Shown: positions 47,270 through 57,506 of the stretch, piece by piece | Layout of the letters: each line of letters opens with the position of its first letter | Position numbering within the stretch: the first letter of the stretch is position 1 | Assembly: GCF_008704855.1 (NCBI RefSeq) | Contig: NZ_CP023691.1 | Span: 2,914,001 to 2,978,000, forward strand | Direction: 5' to 3' | DNA length: 64,000 nt | DNA from: Streptomyces platensis | GTDB taxonomy: Bacteria > Actinomycetota > Actinomycetes > Streptomycetales > Streptomycetaceae | The notes under the pieces: model-generated | Database searches by the model: none | The model's input: only the letters and a program-made list of their open reading frames with translations | What the model was told of the DNA's origin: nothing | Position numbers and translations under genes: made by a program

Positions 47270-48160
47270 TCAGCCCGCGACCGAGGACATCCCGCCGCGC
47301 CGGCCCTCCGGAGAGGTGAGCCACGCCATCTTGTCCGCGGTGTCCGTCTCCGGAAGCGGATTGTGCAGCACGACATTGAGATCGGGACGGGCCGGCAGCC
47401 GCAGCTGGGTGACCTCGAAGAACAGCGCCCCGACCAGCGGATGGTGCAACTCCTTCTGCCGCTGGCCGCCGTCCTGCACATCGCCGCGCCCCCACAGCGC
47501 GGCGAACTCCTCGCTGCACGCGGTGGCCTCGCCGACCACCTCGTCGAAGCCCTCGTCGCCGGGCCGCGCCGACCACGCGGCGCGGTACTCCGCCACCACC
47601 GAGGGGGCGTTCTCCTCCCAGCTCGCCGCCCGCGCACGGTAGACGGGGTCGGTGAAGAAAGCGATCAGGCAGTTCGGCGAGACCCCGGGGCGGCCGTGGC
47701 CGAGCACCAGCCCCGCCGCGTCGTTGTAGGAGACGATGTTCCAGTACGGGTCCATGATGTGCGCCGGGGACGGCATCCAGGCGTCGATCAGCCGCTGGAG
47801 GCCCGCGGACACATCGGTGCGGCCCAGCTCCTCGGCGTCCTGCCGCAGCGGCGGGTTCAGCCCGGCGAGGACGTACAGATGCCGGCGCTCGGCGCCGCTG
47901 AGCCGCAGGACCCGGGCGACCGAGTCCAGCACCTGCGGCGAGACGGTGATGTCCCGGCCCTGCTCCAGCCACTGGTACCAGGACGCGCCGACCCCGGCGA
48001 GCACGGCGACCTCCTCGCGGCGCAGGCCCGGGGTGCGGCGGCGGCCGCCGTCGGGCAGTCCCGCCTCGGCGGGGGTGACCCGGGCGCGACGGCTGCGGAG
48101 GAAGTCGCGCAGGTCCTGGCGGCGGCGCGCGGTGTCCGGGTTGGCTGCGTTCGTGGCCAC
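47270..48160 (-). CDS. XRE-family regulator with MmyB-like ligand-binding domain (third paralogue)
   Basis: A 296-residue protein. The helix-turn-helix region is RQDLRDFLRSRRARVTPAEAGL with RRTPGLRREEVAVLAGVGASWYQWLEQGRDI. The sensor domain shows DPYWNIVSYNDAAGLVLG, PNCLIAFFTDPVYRARAASWEENA and LPARPDLNVVLHNPLP. GTG 48160 follows GGGGGAGA. It is divergent from the MFS gene at 48251, with the palindrome GTGGTG-CGGA-CACCAC between them, different from the operator of the other two cassettes. Probably a repressor of the exporter. Confidence 0.88.
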   Translation of the reverse strand: MATNAANPDTARRRQDLRDFLRSRRARVTPAEAGLPDGGRRRTPGLRREEVAVLAGVGASWYQWLEQGRDITVSPQVLDSVARVLRLSGAERRHLYVLAGLNPPLRQDAEELGRTDVSAGLQRLIDAWMPSPAHIMDPYWNIVSYNDAAGLVLGHGRPGVSPNCLIAFFTDPVYRARAASWEENAPSVVAEYRAAWSARPGDEGFDEVVGEATACSEEFAALWGRGDVQDGGQRQKELHHPLVGALFFEVTQLRLPARPDLNVVLHNPLPETDTADKMAWLTSPEGRRGGMSSVAG

Positions 48161-48185
48161 GTTCTCCCCCTGTTCGGCGTGGCTG

Positions 48186-48201
48186 GTGGTGCGGACACCA
48201 C
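48186..48201. promoter_or_regulatory. candidate operator of the third XRE/MFS cassette
   Basis: GTGGTG (48186-48191), CGGA, CACCAC (48196-48201), a perfect inverted repeat located 26 bp from the regulator start and 50 bp from the MFS start. Confidence 0.6.
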
Positions 48202-48250
48202 GATAAGTTCCCGCTCCCCACGCGGTGTTCCGGGGCCGCAGCCTCGTCCT

Positions 48251-49744
48251 ATGCCGATAACCGACAGCACCGTTGCTCCCGATACACCGACGGGCGCCGC
48301 CCCCGCGCCCGTCGCCGCCCCGCACGCCGCGCCCGCCGCCGCGCGGATGACCCGGCGCGCCCAGCTGATCCTGCTGCTCCTGTGCGGCGCGCAGTTCATC
48401 ATCGCGCTGGACTTCTCCATCCTGAATGTGGCGCTTCCGGTGCTCGGCCGGGACCTGGGGATGGACCAGGCCGATCTCCAGTGGGCGGTCACCGCGTTCG
48501 CCCTGCCCTCGGGCGGTTTCCTGCTGCTGTCCGGCCGGATCGCCGATCTCTTCGGGCGGCGCCGGCTGTTCCTCATCGGGCTCGGGCTGTTCACCGCGGC
48601 CTCGGTGCTGGCCGCGCTGGCCTGGTCCCCGGCGGTCTTCCTGGCCGGGCGGGCGCTTCAGGGCCTGGGCGCGGCGGTCATCGTGCCCACCGGGATGTCG
48701 CTGCTCACCACCACCTTCGCCGAGGGCCCGCAGCGTGCACGCGCACTGGGCATCAGCGGCACCGTGCTCTCGATGGGCTTCACCATCGGCATGGTGCTGG
48801 GCGGGGTGCTGACCGATGCGCTGGGCTGGCGCTCCACCATGGGCCTGCTGTCCGTGGCCGGGGTGGCCGTCCTGGTGGGCGCGCCGCTGCTGCTGACCGA
48901 GTCGCGGCATCCCGAGCGGCCGCGGATCGACGTGCCCGGCGCGGTGACCGTCACCGGCGGGCTGCTGTCGCTGATCTACGCCCTGTCGACCGCCGCCGAG
49001 CAGGGCTTCGGCCGCCCGGACGTGCTGGTGACGCTGCTCGCGGGGGTGGGGCTGCTGGCCGCGTTCGTGGTGGTGGAGTCGCGGGCCGCGCAGCCGCTGG
49101 TGTCGCTGCCGATGCTGCGCCGCCGGACCGTCGCCTGGGGCAATCTGGCGGGCCTGACGACCTTCGCGATGATGAGCACGGTCGTCTTCCTGCTGACGCT
49201 CTACCTCCAGGAAGTGCTGCGGCTGTCCCCCTTCCACACGGGCCTGGTGTTCGGGGTGCAGGGTGTGGTCTCGGCGTGCGCCGGCCTCGTCGCCCCGAAG
49301 GTCATCGGCCGGTTCGGTGCCCACCGCACCCTGCCGGCCGGGCTGCTGATCCAGGCGGGTTTCACGGCCGCGCTGCTGGGGCTGGGCACCGGCAGCGGTC
49401 TGTGGCTGGCCCTGACCGGGGTGGCCCTCGGCAGCCTCGGCCATCTGTGGGCGATCATCTCGTACGGCGTGACCGCGACCGCCGGGGTGCCGGACGCCGA
49501 ACAGGGTCTGGCCACCGGGCTGGTCACCAGTTCGCAGCAGGTGGGCATCACCCTCGGCATTCCGCTGCTGAGCGCGGTCGCCTCGGCGCATATCGCCGGA
49601 CTGCGGGCGGACGGCATAGGCTTCGCCCAGGCCACTCTCGGCGGCATCAAGCTGGCGCTGGGCCTGGACGCGGCGCTGCTCGCGGTGGTCGCGCTGCTGG
49701 TGGCGGCCGGGCTGCGGACGGTGCGTCCGGCGCGCCGCGGCTGA
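48251..49744 (+). CDS. MFS exporter (DHA2-like), third cassette
   Basis: A 497-residue, ~14-TM transporter. The first helix has FIIALDFSILNVALPVL, motif A is GRIADLFGRRRLF, and the motif C-like region is GTVLSMGFTIGMVLGGVL. The N-terminal ~30 residues are Ala/Pro-rich. ATG 48251. It is divergent from the XRE regulator at 47270-48160. The pair lies between corC and the deaminase-era genes, interrupting a housekeeping neighbourhood. Likely exports a small toxic molecule. Confidence 0.88.
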   Translation: MPITDSTVAPDTPTGAAPAPVAAPHAAPAAARMTRRAQLILLLLCGAQFIIALDFSILNVALPVLGRDLGMDQADLQWAVTAFALPSGGFLLLSGRIADLFGRRRLFLIGLGLFTAASVLAALAWSPAVFLAGRALQGLGAAVIVPTGMSLLTTTFAEGPQRARALGISGTVLSMGFTIGMVLGGVLTDALGWRSTMGLLSVAGVAVLVGAPLLLTESRHPERPRIDVPGAVTVTGGLLSLIYALSTAAEQGFGRPDVLVTLLAGVGLLAAFVVVESRAAQPLVSLPMLRRRTVAWGNLAGLTTFAMMSTVVFLLTLYLQEVLRLSPFHTGLVFGVQGVVSACAGLVAPKVIGRFGAHRTLPAGLLIQAGFTAALLGLGTGSGLWLALTGVALGSLGHLWAIISYGVTATAGVPDAEQGLATGLVTSSQQVGITLGIPLLSAVASAHIAGLRADGIGFAQATLGGIKLALGLDAALLAVVALLVAAGLRTVRPARRG

Positions 49745-49754
49745 GGAAGAAGGT

Positions 49755-49786
49755 GGTTGCCCCGGTCCCCCGTCGCCGGGGCAACC
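49755..49786 (+). terminator. terminator after the third MFS gene
   Basis: GGTTGCCCCGG (49755-49765) and CCGGGGCAACC (49776-49786) form a perfect 11-bp stem with a 10-base loop, ten bases past the stop. Confidence 0.75.
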
Positions 49787-49991
49787 TGCGCTACAGGATT
49801 TCTCACGCATTGCGGTCACGCGTCGGCGACCGCTCGAAGATCCTTCCATGGCGCCTGCCGCGGAATCCAGCTTCCCCGGATATGGCTTGCAGAACATTTC
49901 TGCTGCACTGGAGATAAGTAGCCGCGCGGCGTGCGGCAGCGGGATTTATTCCCGGCAGCACCAGGAATTACGCGGCGAATTCCGCGGATGT

Positions 49992-51335
49992 TCAGCCGGC
50001 GGTGCGGCCGCCCGCCGCCGATTCCTCGGCGGCGCTCGCGCCCGCCGTCCGTACCGGCTCGCACAGCACCGTAATGATCTTGTTGCGGCGGCCGGCCGGG
50101 GATTCCGCGGTCAGCCGCAGCGCCTTCAGCGCCGGGTCGGAGGCGTCACCGGAGAGGTCGACCTCGGCAGTGGCACCGGCGATCGGGACCCGGCCGAGGA
50201 GCTTGGCGAGCAGTCCGCCGACGGTTTCGACGTCCTCGTCGTCCAGCTCGGCCAGGCCGTACAGCTCACCGAGGTCGCCGATGTCCAGCCGGGAGGTGAC
50301 GCGATAGCGGCCGTCGCCGAGATCCTCGACGGGCGGCAGTTCCCGGTCGTATTCATCGGTGATCTCGCCGACGATCTCTTCCAGAATGTCCTCGATGGTG
50401 ACAATACCGGCGGTGCCGCCGTATTCATCGATCACCACCGCGACATGATTGCGGTCCTGCTGCATTTCCCGCAGCAGATCACCGGCATTCTTGGTGTCGG
50501 GAACGAAAACGGCGGGGCGCATGGCCGTGGAGACCAGCTCGGACTCGGCGTCGCGGCTGATGTGGACCTTGCGGGCCAGGTCCTTGAGGTAGACGACGCC
50601 GACGATGTCGTCCTCGTTCTCACCGGTCACCGGGATACGGGAGAAGCCGGAGCGCAGGGCGAGGGTCAGCGCCTGGCGGATGGTCTTGAACCGCTCGACG
50701 GCCACCAGATCCGTACGCGGCACCATCACCTCACGGACGAGGGTGTCGCCGAGCTGGAAGACGGAGTGCACCATCCGGCGCTCCTCGTCCTCGATCAGCG
50801 ACTCCTTCTCCGCGAGGTCCACCAGGGAGCGCAGCTCGGCCTCGGAGGCGAACGGGCCCTTGCGGAAGCCCTTGCCGGGGGTCAGGGCGTTGCCGAGGAG
50901 GATCAGCAGCTGCGGGATGGGGCCCATGATGCGGGCCAGCGGCAGCAGGACGTAGGCGGCGGCGGTCGCGGTGTTCAGCGGGTGCTGGCGGCCGATCGTC
51001 CGCGGTGAGACGCCGACGGCGACATAGGAGACCAGCACCATCACGGCGATGGCGACGGTCAGCGCCTCCCAGGTCGCGTCGAAGGAACGCAGACAGGCGT
51101 AGGTCACCAGGACCCCGGCGGCCATCTCGCAGCCGACCCGCACCAGCAGGGCGACATTGAGATAGCGGGTGGGGTCGGCGGCGACGGCGGCGAGCCTGGC
51201 GCTGCCGCGGCGGCCGGAGCGGACGGCTTCCTCGGCCCGGAAGCTGGTCGTCCGGGCCAGCCCGGCCTCCGCGCAGGCGGCGAGCCAGGCGATCACGACG
51301 AGCAGGACCGCGACCGCGATCAGCTGGGTGGTCAT
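49992..51335 (-). CDS. CNNM/CorC-type hemolysin-family membrane protein with CBS pair
   Basis: A 447-residue protein. The N-terminal DUF21/CNNM membrane domain (~1-140) has [26 protein letters not shown] and [22 protein letters not shown]. Two CBS domains follow ([17 protein letters not shown] and [50 protein letters not shown] in segments). A C-terminal CorC/HlyC transporter-associated domain ends in ITVLCEPV. Relatives take part in Mg or Co efflux; the hemolysin label is historical. ATG 51335 lies 11 bases from the ybeY stop, so it is in one transcript with ybeY and phoH. Confidence 0.93.
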   Translation of the reverse strand: MTTQLIAVAVLLVVIAWLAACAEAGLARTTSFRAEEAVRSGRRGSARLAAVAADPTRYLNVALLVRVGCEMAAGVLVTYACLRSFDATWEALTVAIAVMVLVSYVAVGVSPRTIGRQHPLNTATAAAYVLLPLARIMGPIPQLLILLGNALTPGKGFRKGPFASEAELRSLVDLAEKESLIEDEERRMVHSVFQLGDTLVREVMVPRTDLVAVERFKTIRQALTLALRSGFSRIPVTGENEDDIVGVVYLKDLARKVHISRDAESELVSTAMRPAVFVPDTKNAGDLLREMQQDRNHVAVVIDEYGGTAGIVTIEDILEEIVGEITDEYDRELPPVEDLGDGRYRVTSRLDIGDLGELYGLAELDDEDVETVGGLLAKLLGRVPIAGATAEVDLSGDASDPALKALRLTAESPAGRRNKIITVLCEPVRTAGASAAEESAAGGRTAG

Positions 51336-51346
51336 CGGCTGTCCCG

Positions 51347-51844
51347 TCAGGTCACGGTGGGGGCCGGAGAGGGGCCGGTCAGGCCCCGCTCGGCACGCCA
51401 GCCGTCAACGATCGCCGCCTGGAGACCGAACATCTCGGCCTTCTCGTCCGGCTCCTCGTGGTCGTAGCCGAGGAGGTGGAGCACCCCGTGGACGGTGAGC
51501 AGCTGGAGCTCCTCGTCCATGCTGTGCCCGGTCGGCGCCTCCTCGCCCTGCTTCTTGGCGACCTCCGGGCAGAGCACGATGTCACCGAGGAGGCCCTGCG
51601 GGGGCTCCTCGTCGTCCTTGGCCGGCGGACGCAGCTCGTCCATGGGGAAGGACATGACATCGGTCGGCCCCGGCAGGTCCATCCACTGGATATGGAGCTG
51701 CTCCATGGCCTCGGCGTCGACGACGATCACGGACAGCTCGGAGAGCGGGTGGATGCGCATCCGGGCGACGGCATAGCGGGCGACATCCAGGATGGCCTGC
51801 TCGTCGATCTCGGTGCCGGACTCGTTGTTGACGTCGATGGACAT
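51347..51844 (-). CDS. ybeY: endoribonuclease YbeY (rRNA maturation factor)
   Basis: A 165-residue single-strand endoribonuclease acting in 16S rRNA 3'-end processing and ribosome quality control. The zinc motif [12 protein letters not shown] provides His119, His123 and His129. [15 protein letters not shown] is the conserved block before it. ATG 51844 begins MSIDVNNES, the family N-terminus, although no clear ribosome binding site precedes it. It sits between phoH and corC. Confidence 0.95.
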   Translation of the reverse strand: MSIDVNNESGTEIDEQAILDVARYAVARMRIHPLSELSVIVVDAEAMEQLHIQWMDLPGPTDVMSFPMDELRPPAKDDEEPPQGLLGDIVLCPEVAKKQGEEAPTGHSMDEELQLLTVHGVLHLLGYDHEEPDEKAEMFGLQAAIVDGWRAERGLTGPSPAPTVT

Positions 51845-51938
51845 GGGGAGGGTTGCTTCTCGCTTCTCGGGCCCGGCCCGATGGTTGCTGGGACCGCGGG
51901 TCGTGCACCCCGGCCGGCCGGGTGGCCGGCCGGCGGGC

Positions 51939-52943
<1,005 letters not shown>

Positions 52944-53140
52944 AAGGCGGCTCGGTGGCCTGCTCAACCCCCATCCTTTGCTAATAAGAGGTGCCTGCCT
53001 GCACTCGACTCCTTGGGATACAAGAGTACGACGGAGCACTGACAGGCCCGAGGGCTTTTCCCGCCGGGGCGGGCGGCGCGGGCACCCCGCCCGTTTTCCC
53101 GGGGCGGCGGCCGACCGCGCCGGACCTGCGCCGCGGCGGC

Positions 53141-54286
53141 TCAGGCCGGGGGGCGGAAGCCGATGGTGGGGACGGCGCGGGCCAGCGGCGCGGGCCGGTA
53201 GGCCGCGGGCAGCACCTCGTCCAGGAAGGCGTACTGGCGGCGCAGCACGCCCGGTGCGCCCGCCTCATAGGCCCGCACCTGCTGCCACCAGGCGGCGATC
53301 TCCGCCCAGCCCGGCGCGGACAGCGAACCGCCGAATTCCTGCACGGACAGCGCGGCGGACAGCCCCGCGAAGGCGAGCCGGTCGGTGAGCGGCCAGTCGG
53401 CGAGGGTGCCGGTGACGAATCCGGCGACGAAGACATCGCCGGCGCCGGTCGGGTCCAGCGCCTCCACGGCGATCGCGGGCACCTCGGCGCTCTCGCCGGT
53501 CCGGCCGTCCACCGCGTAGGCGCCCTGCGAACCCAGCGTGACCACCGCGAGCGGCACCCGGTCGGCGAGCTTGCGGGCGGCGGCGCGCGGGCAGTCCGTC
53601 CGGGTGTAGCGCATCGCCTCCTCGGCGTTGGGCAGGAACGCCTCGCAGTGCTCCAGGTCGGCGAGGTCGGCGGGGTCCCAGCGGCCGCTGTCGTCCCAGC
53701 CCACGTCCGCGAAGATGCGGCTGCCGCGGCCCGCCGCGCAGCCCAGCCAGGCCTCCCGCCGGCCCGGGACCAGCGAGGCGATGCAGGCGCGGGACGGCGG
53801 CGGGCAGCCGGGGGCGTGCTTGCCGTCGAAGGCGAAATCGGGCGGCGGCGCCTCGTGGCCGTGCGAGACCATCGTGCGCTCGCCCTCGTACGCCATGGAG
53901 ACGGTGACCGGGGAGTGCCAGCCGGGGACGGTGCGGGACAAGGCCAGGTCGATGCCCTCGCCCTGTTCGAGCGCCTCCCAGCAGTACTCGCCGTAGTGGT
54001 CGTCGCCGAAGGCCGCGGCGAGCGAGGTGCGCAGCCCGAGCCGGGCCAGGGCGGTGGCCATGTTGGCGACGCCGCCGGGGCTGGAGCCCATCCCGCGGGC
54101 CCAGGACTCGGTGCCGCGGACCGGGGCGGAGTCCAGACCGGTGAAGATGATGTCCAGGAAGACCGAGCCGGTGAGGTAGACGTCGGTGCGCGGATCGCCG
54201 TCGGCGCGCACACCGGCCAGCGGGTCGAGGGCCGCGGGCACGGCGGCCGCGCCCGCGGGCGGAAGGTCATCGCGTCGGCTGCTCAC
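53141..54286 (-). CDS. PfkB-family carbohydrate kinase
   Basis: A 381-residue ribokinase-fold protein. Signature 1 is GSSPGGVANMATALARLGL, and the catalytic/anion-hole motif is DPTGAGDVFVAGFV with the base Asp. A substrate-lid segment is GTESWARGMG. The central ~50 residues (CPPPSRACIASLVPGRREAW) diverge from typical ribokinases. GTG 54286 is preceded by GAGGGGAG. It is divergent, by 66 bp, from a GH4 phospho-beta-glucosidase, which suggests that it phosphorylates a glycoside or sugar used by that enzyme. Confidence 0.9.
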   Translation of the reverse strand: MSSRRDDLPPAGAAAVPAALDPLAGVRADGDPRTDVYLTGSVFLDIIFTGLDSAPVRGTESWARGMGSSPGGVANMATALARLGLRTSLAAAFGDDHYGEYCWEALEQGEGIDLALSRTVPGWHSPVTVSMAYEGERTMVSHGHEAPPPDFAFDGKHAPGCPPPSRACIASLVPGRREAWLGCAAGRGSRIFADVGWDDSGRWDPADLADLEHCEAFLPNAEEAMRYTRTDCPRAAARKLADRVPLAVVTLGSQGAYAVDGRTGESAEVPAIAVEALDPTGAGDVFVAGFVTGTLADWPLTDRLAFAGLSAALSVQEFGGSLSAPGWAEIAAWWQQVRAYEAGAPGVLRRQYAFLDEVLPAAYRPAPLARAVPTIGFRPPA

Positions 54287-54352
54287 CGTGCTCTCCCCTC
54301 TCGTATCTGCACGTGCCGCCAGTGTGCCTGATGCTGCGGTACGTTCCGCCCC

Positions 54353-55675
54353 ATGAGGCTCACGATTCTGGGCGGGGGCGGTTTCCGGGTGCCGCTGGTC
54401 TACCGCGCCCTGCTGGACGACCCGGGGCGCGCCGTCTCCGAGGTGGTGCTGCACGACACCGATCCGCGCCGGGTGGCGGTGATCGCCGAGGTCCTGGCGC
54501 GGCTGGCGCAGGGGCATCCGGCGCCGGTGCCCGTACGGGTCGCGGAGGGCCTGGACGAGGCGCTGGCCGGCGCCGGCTTCGTCTTCTCGGCGATCCGGGT
54601 GGGCGGCACGGCGGGCCGGGTGCGGGACGAACGCATCCCGCTGTCCGAGGGCGTGCTCGGCCAGGAGACGGTCGGCGCGGGCGGTGTCCTCTACGGCCTG
54701 CGGACGATCCCGGTGGCGCTGCACATCGCCGAGCGGGTCGCGGCGCTCGCCCCGGAGGCCTGGGTCATCAACTTCACCAACCCCGCGGGCATGGTCACCG
54801 AGGCGATGTCCCAGGTGCTCGGCGACCGCGTCATCGGGATCTGCGATTCGCCGGTGGGGCTGGTGCGCCGCGCGGCGCGGGCGGCCGGTGCGGACCCGGA
54901 CCGGGCCGGTTACGACTATGTGGGGCTCAACCACCTCGGCTGGCTGCGCTCGTTGACGCTGGACGGCACGGATCTGCTGCCGGGGCTGCTCGCCGACGAG
55001 GACGCGCTGGGCTCCTTCGAGGAGGGCAGGCTTTTCGGCGGGGACTGGCTGCGGACCCTGGGCGCGCTCCCGAACGAGTATCTGCACTACTACTACTTCC
55101 GCCGCGAGACCCTCGACTCCGTACGGGACACCCGGGAGACCCGCGGCGAGTTCCTCGACCAGCAGCAGGGCGGCTTCTTCGAGCGGGCCGCGGCGGCCGG
55201 CGGCCCGGACGCGGTGTACGCCCTGTGGGAGCGGACCCGGCTGGAGCGCGAGGAGACGTATATGGCGCACAGCCGGGAGGCCAGTGGCGGCTGGCAGCGC
55301 GACAGCCACGATCTGGAGGGCGGCGGCTACGACCGGGTGGCGCTGGCGCTGATGCACGGCATTCTGGGCGGCAGCGGCACCCGGCTGATCCTCAATGTCC
55401 GCAACGGGACGACCGTGCCGCAGCTGGCGCCGGACGCGATCGTGGAGACGGTGTGCGAGGTGACCGCACAGGGCGCCCGGCCACTGCCCTGCGCACCGCT
55501 GCGAGAGGACCAGTTGGGCCTGATGTTGCAGGTCAAGGCGGTGGAACGGGCAACCGTGGAGGCCGCCCTGTTCAAGGACCGGACCGCGGCACTACGGGCC
55601 CTGGCCCTGCACCCGCTGGTGGACTCCCCGACGGTGGCCGCCCGCATCCTGCGGCGGGCGGCCGGGGAGGGATAG
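54353..55675 (+). CDS. GH4 family 6-phospho-beta-glucosidase
   Basis: A 440-residue NAD- and Mn-dependent glycosidase with a redox-elimination mechanism. The Rossmann start is MRLTILGGGGFRVPLV. Family blocks are FSAIRVGGTAGRVRDERIPL, GVLGQETVGAGGVLYGLRTIP, WVINFTNPAGMVTEA, IGICDSP and YDYVGLNHLGWL (metal-binding Cys and His regions). It acts on phosphorylated beta-glucosides in the cytoplasm. No PTS genes are nearby; a PfkB kinase is divergently encoded next door. Confidence 0.92.
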   Translation: MRLTILGGGGFRVPLVYRALLDDPGRAVSEVVLHDTDPRRVAVIAEVLARLAQGHPAPVPVRVAEGLDEALAGAGFVFSAIRVGGTAGRVRDERIPLSEGVLGQETVGAGGVLYGLRTIPVALHIAERVAALAPEAWVINFTNPAGMVTEAMSQVLGDRVIGICDSPVGLVRRAARAAGADPDRAGYDYVGLNHLGWLRSLTLDGTDLLPGLLADEDALGSFEEGRLFGGDWLRTLGALPNEYLHYYYFRRETLDSVRDTRETRGEFLDQQQGGFFERAAAAGGPDAVYALWERTRLEREETYMAHSREASGGWQRDSHDLEGGGYDRVALALMHGILGGSGTRLILNVRNGTTVPQLAPDAIVETVCEVTAQGARPLPCAPLREDQLGLMLQVKAVERATVEAALFKDRTAALRALALHPLVDSPTVAARILRRAAGEG

Positions 55676-55743
55676 GGACGGCCCCTGCCCCTCCCCCGCC
55701 GACGACCGGAGCCGAAGGGGTTACCCGAACGGCCGGGCAGACC

Positions 55744-56073
55744 TCAGGAGTTGGTGCACCGCTTGTATTCCTCCCGGAGGACGCCGGCCTTGTGGGCCGA
55801 CTCCGACGCCATTGCGTCGTACCGCCTGATCTTCGCCGTGTCCGGGTGGGCCTTGGCCTGCTCCTTGGCGATGGCCAGCTGATACTCGTCAGTCTGGCGC
55901 TCGGCCTTGCGGGCGGGCGCCAGGTACTCCTTTTCGCAGTTGCGCCCGCTCACGGCAGCGGCGCCGGCAGACACCGCACCGGCCGGCGCGACCCCGGCGA
56001 ACGTGATCCCGGCAACGGCGACCGTGGTGAAGGCCAGGGCCAGCGAGCGGCTTACTCCGCGCATGATGTGCAT
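55744..56073 (-). CDS. small secreted protein (109 aa)
   Basis: A signal peptide covers ~1-35 (SLALAFTTVAVAGITFAGVAPAGAVSA). The mature part is helical and charged (EYLAPARKAERQTDEYQLAIAKEQAKAHPDTAKIRRYDAMASESAHKAGVLREEYKRC in segments) with one Cys near each end that could pair. ATG 56073 follows TGGGGGA. No family recognised. It is divergent, across a 458-bp gap, from the DUF4232 lipoprotein gene. Confidence 0.72.
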   Translation of the reverse strand: MHIMRGVSRSLALAFTTVAVAGITFAGVAPAGAVSAGAAAVSGRNCEKEYLAPARKAERQTDEYQLAIAKEQAKAHPDTAKIRRYDAMASESAHKAGVLREEYKRCTNS

Positions 56074-56531
56074 TCCCCCAGAAGAAGTTGAGTCGAACTG
56101 TCCGATCACGGACAGGAATTGACGGCTCGACATGACACTGGTCCGGCGCCATGCAGCTCGAACAGTGTATCGAATTGGGGGGTGCGGGCGGGCCCCCGGA
56201 ATACCCTTCATGAGGGCGCGCGCGGATCGCGGAATACCCTCCACCCCCGCCACGTTGTGGCCCCGAGGGGGCGCCCGCACCCCCTACGGGAAGTGTTCGC
56301 CCCTCCCCTAAGGCATCTTCACCGGTCCGCCTGACGCCTGAGCGCCCGTCCGCCCCGTCGCCAACTACCCTCCCCAGCCCGCCCATTCGCGATGCCCCAG
56401 TCGCATTTGCCCTGCTCACCGCCGTGTTAGCCGGACGTTAGCGGGGCGGCAGCCTTGCGCTAGTGCCCCCGAGCAGAGTGGTGGCCGTACCGAGGAAACA
56501 GCGACACACCAACCGTCCTGGGGGACCCGAG
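56074..56531. other. 458-bp divergent intergenic region
   Basis: It separates two genes for exported proteins and should hold both promoters. It contains direct repeats GGAATACCCT at 56198-56207 and 56231-56240 and the pair GTTAGC near 56426-56442. I see no credible gene in it. Confidence 0.6.
56198..56240. repeat. two direct copies of GGAATACCCT, 33 bp apart
   Basis: Copies at 56198-56207 and 56231-56240, followed by TCA and CCA. The 33-bp period places them on the same helical face. Possible activator or sigma-related sites for the small secreted protein gene. Confidence 0.4.
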
Positions 56532-57266
56532 ATGAGCGCCAACACCACTGCCCGCACCGTCCGTCGCCGCAGCCTGCGGATCGCCGTGGCGGCCCTGACC
56601 GCGGCCGCCGGCCTGACGCTGACCGCCTGCTCCGGCTCGGACGCCAACACGGAGCCCGCGGGCCAGTCGGACGCGGGCACGGCCGTCGAGTCCAGCGGCA
56701 CGGGCTCCTCGGCCAAGGAGCAGGGCTCCGGCGCTCAGACGGAATCCGGTGGCAAGGCGGACGCCAAGACCGACGCCAAGGCGGGCGCCGCGGCCAAGAA
56801 GCCCGGCACGAACGCCGCCGGCAGTGGCGGGTCCGGCTCGGGCGTCGATCGCTGTCACACCTCCGGTCTGAAGGCGGCGTTCGCCACGGGTGAGGACGCG
56901 GCCCCGGACCCGAACGCGGGCGGCTCGACGACCACCAGTGTCGTGCTGACCAACAAGGGCAGCCGCACCTGCAAGATCGGCGGCTTCCCGGGCGTGGACC
57001 TCAAGTCCGAGAACGGCGGCGAGCGCTGGTCGCTGACCCGCTCGTCGGCCAAGCACGGCTCGATCACCCTGGCGCCCGGCGACAGCACCGACTTCACCAT
57101 CAACGTCGCCCTGACCAAGGAAGAAGAGGGCTTCTACCAGCCCGCCTTCGCGGACATCACGCCGCCCAACGAGACCAAGTCGCTCACCATCAAGTGGCCC
57201 TGGGGCACGCTCGTCGACCAGCGCAGCGCCACCCACCCGGCCACTTTCGTGAACCCCATCGGCTGA
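56532..57266 (+). CDS. DUF4232 lipoprotein
   Basis: A 244-residue exported lipoprotein. The signal peptide ends LTLTACSGS with a lipobox Cys. Residues ~38-100 are a Gly/Ser/Ala/Lys-rich linker. The C-terminal domain (CHTSGLKAAF, TSVVLTNKGSRTCKIGGFPGVDL, LAPGDSTDFTINVAL, LTIKWPWG) is DUF4232, with two Cys likely forming a disulfide. ATG 56532 follows a GGGGGACC site. Surface-anchored; role unknown. Confidence 0.88.
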   Translation: MSANTTARTVRRRSLRIAVAALTAAAGLTLTACSGSDANTEPAGQSDAGTAVESSGTGSSAKEQGSGAQTESGGKADAKTDAKAGAAAKKPGTNAAGSGGSGSGVDRCHTSGLKAAFATGEDAAPDPNAGGSTTTSVVLTNKGSRTCKIGGFPGVDLKSENGGERWSLTRSSAKHGSITLAPGDSTDFTINVALTKEEEGFYQPAFADITPPNETKSLTIKWPWGTLVDQRSATHPATFVNPIG

Positions 57267-57425
57267 CCACCTGGGCGCTGCCCGGACATCAGCCGGCAGC
57301 TCTCTGAGCCCGACCAGCTCAGAACGCACAGAGAGGTGTGGTGCGACGACAGCAAGGCCATCATGCCCATTTTCAACCGCTGACCGCTCTCCCCCCGGCG
57401 AGGACCCGTCCCGCCGACACTCGTC

Positions 57426-57470
57426 AAAAGTCCGCTGCCCCGGTGTGTCACACCGGGGCAGCGGACTTTT
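57426..57470. terminator. strong bidirectional terminator
   Basis: A perfect 16-bp stem (57430-57445 with 57451-57466, loop TGTCA) is flanked by AAAA on the left and TTTT on the right, giving a 20-bp inverted repeat. It terminates the DUF4232 gene rightward and the metallo-hydrolase/dehydrogenase operon leftward. Confidence 0.92.
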
Positions 57471-57506
57471 CGCGACCCCTGCGGACGCGCTCTGGGGCCC
57501 GCCGTT

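Noticed and set aside
47042..49744. A 900-codon frame that would fuse a leader to the third MFS exporter
   Set aside because: The first ~400 codons lie opposite the XRE regulator and deaminase genes and have no protein-like content. The exporter starts at 48251.
53141..55357. A 738-codon frame extending the PfkB kinase upstream
   Set aside because: The extension is antisense to the GH4 gene. A good ribosome binding site precedes GTG 54286.
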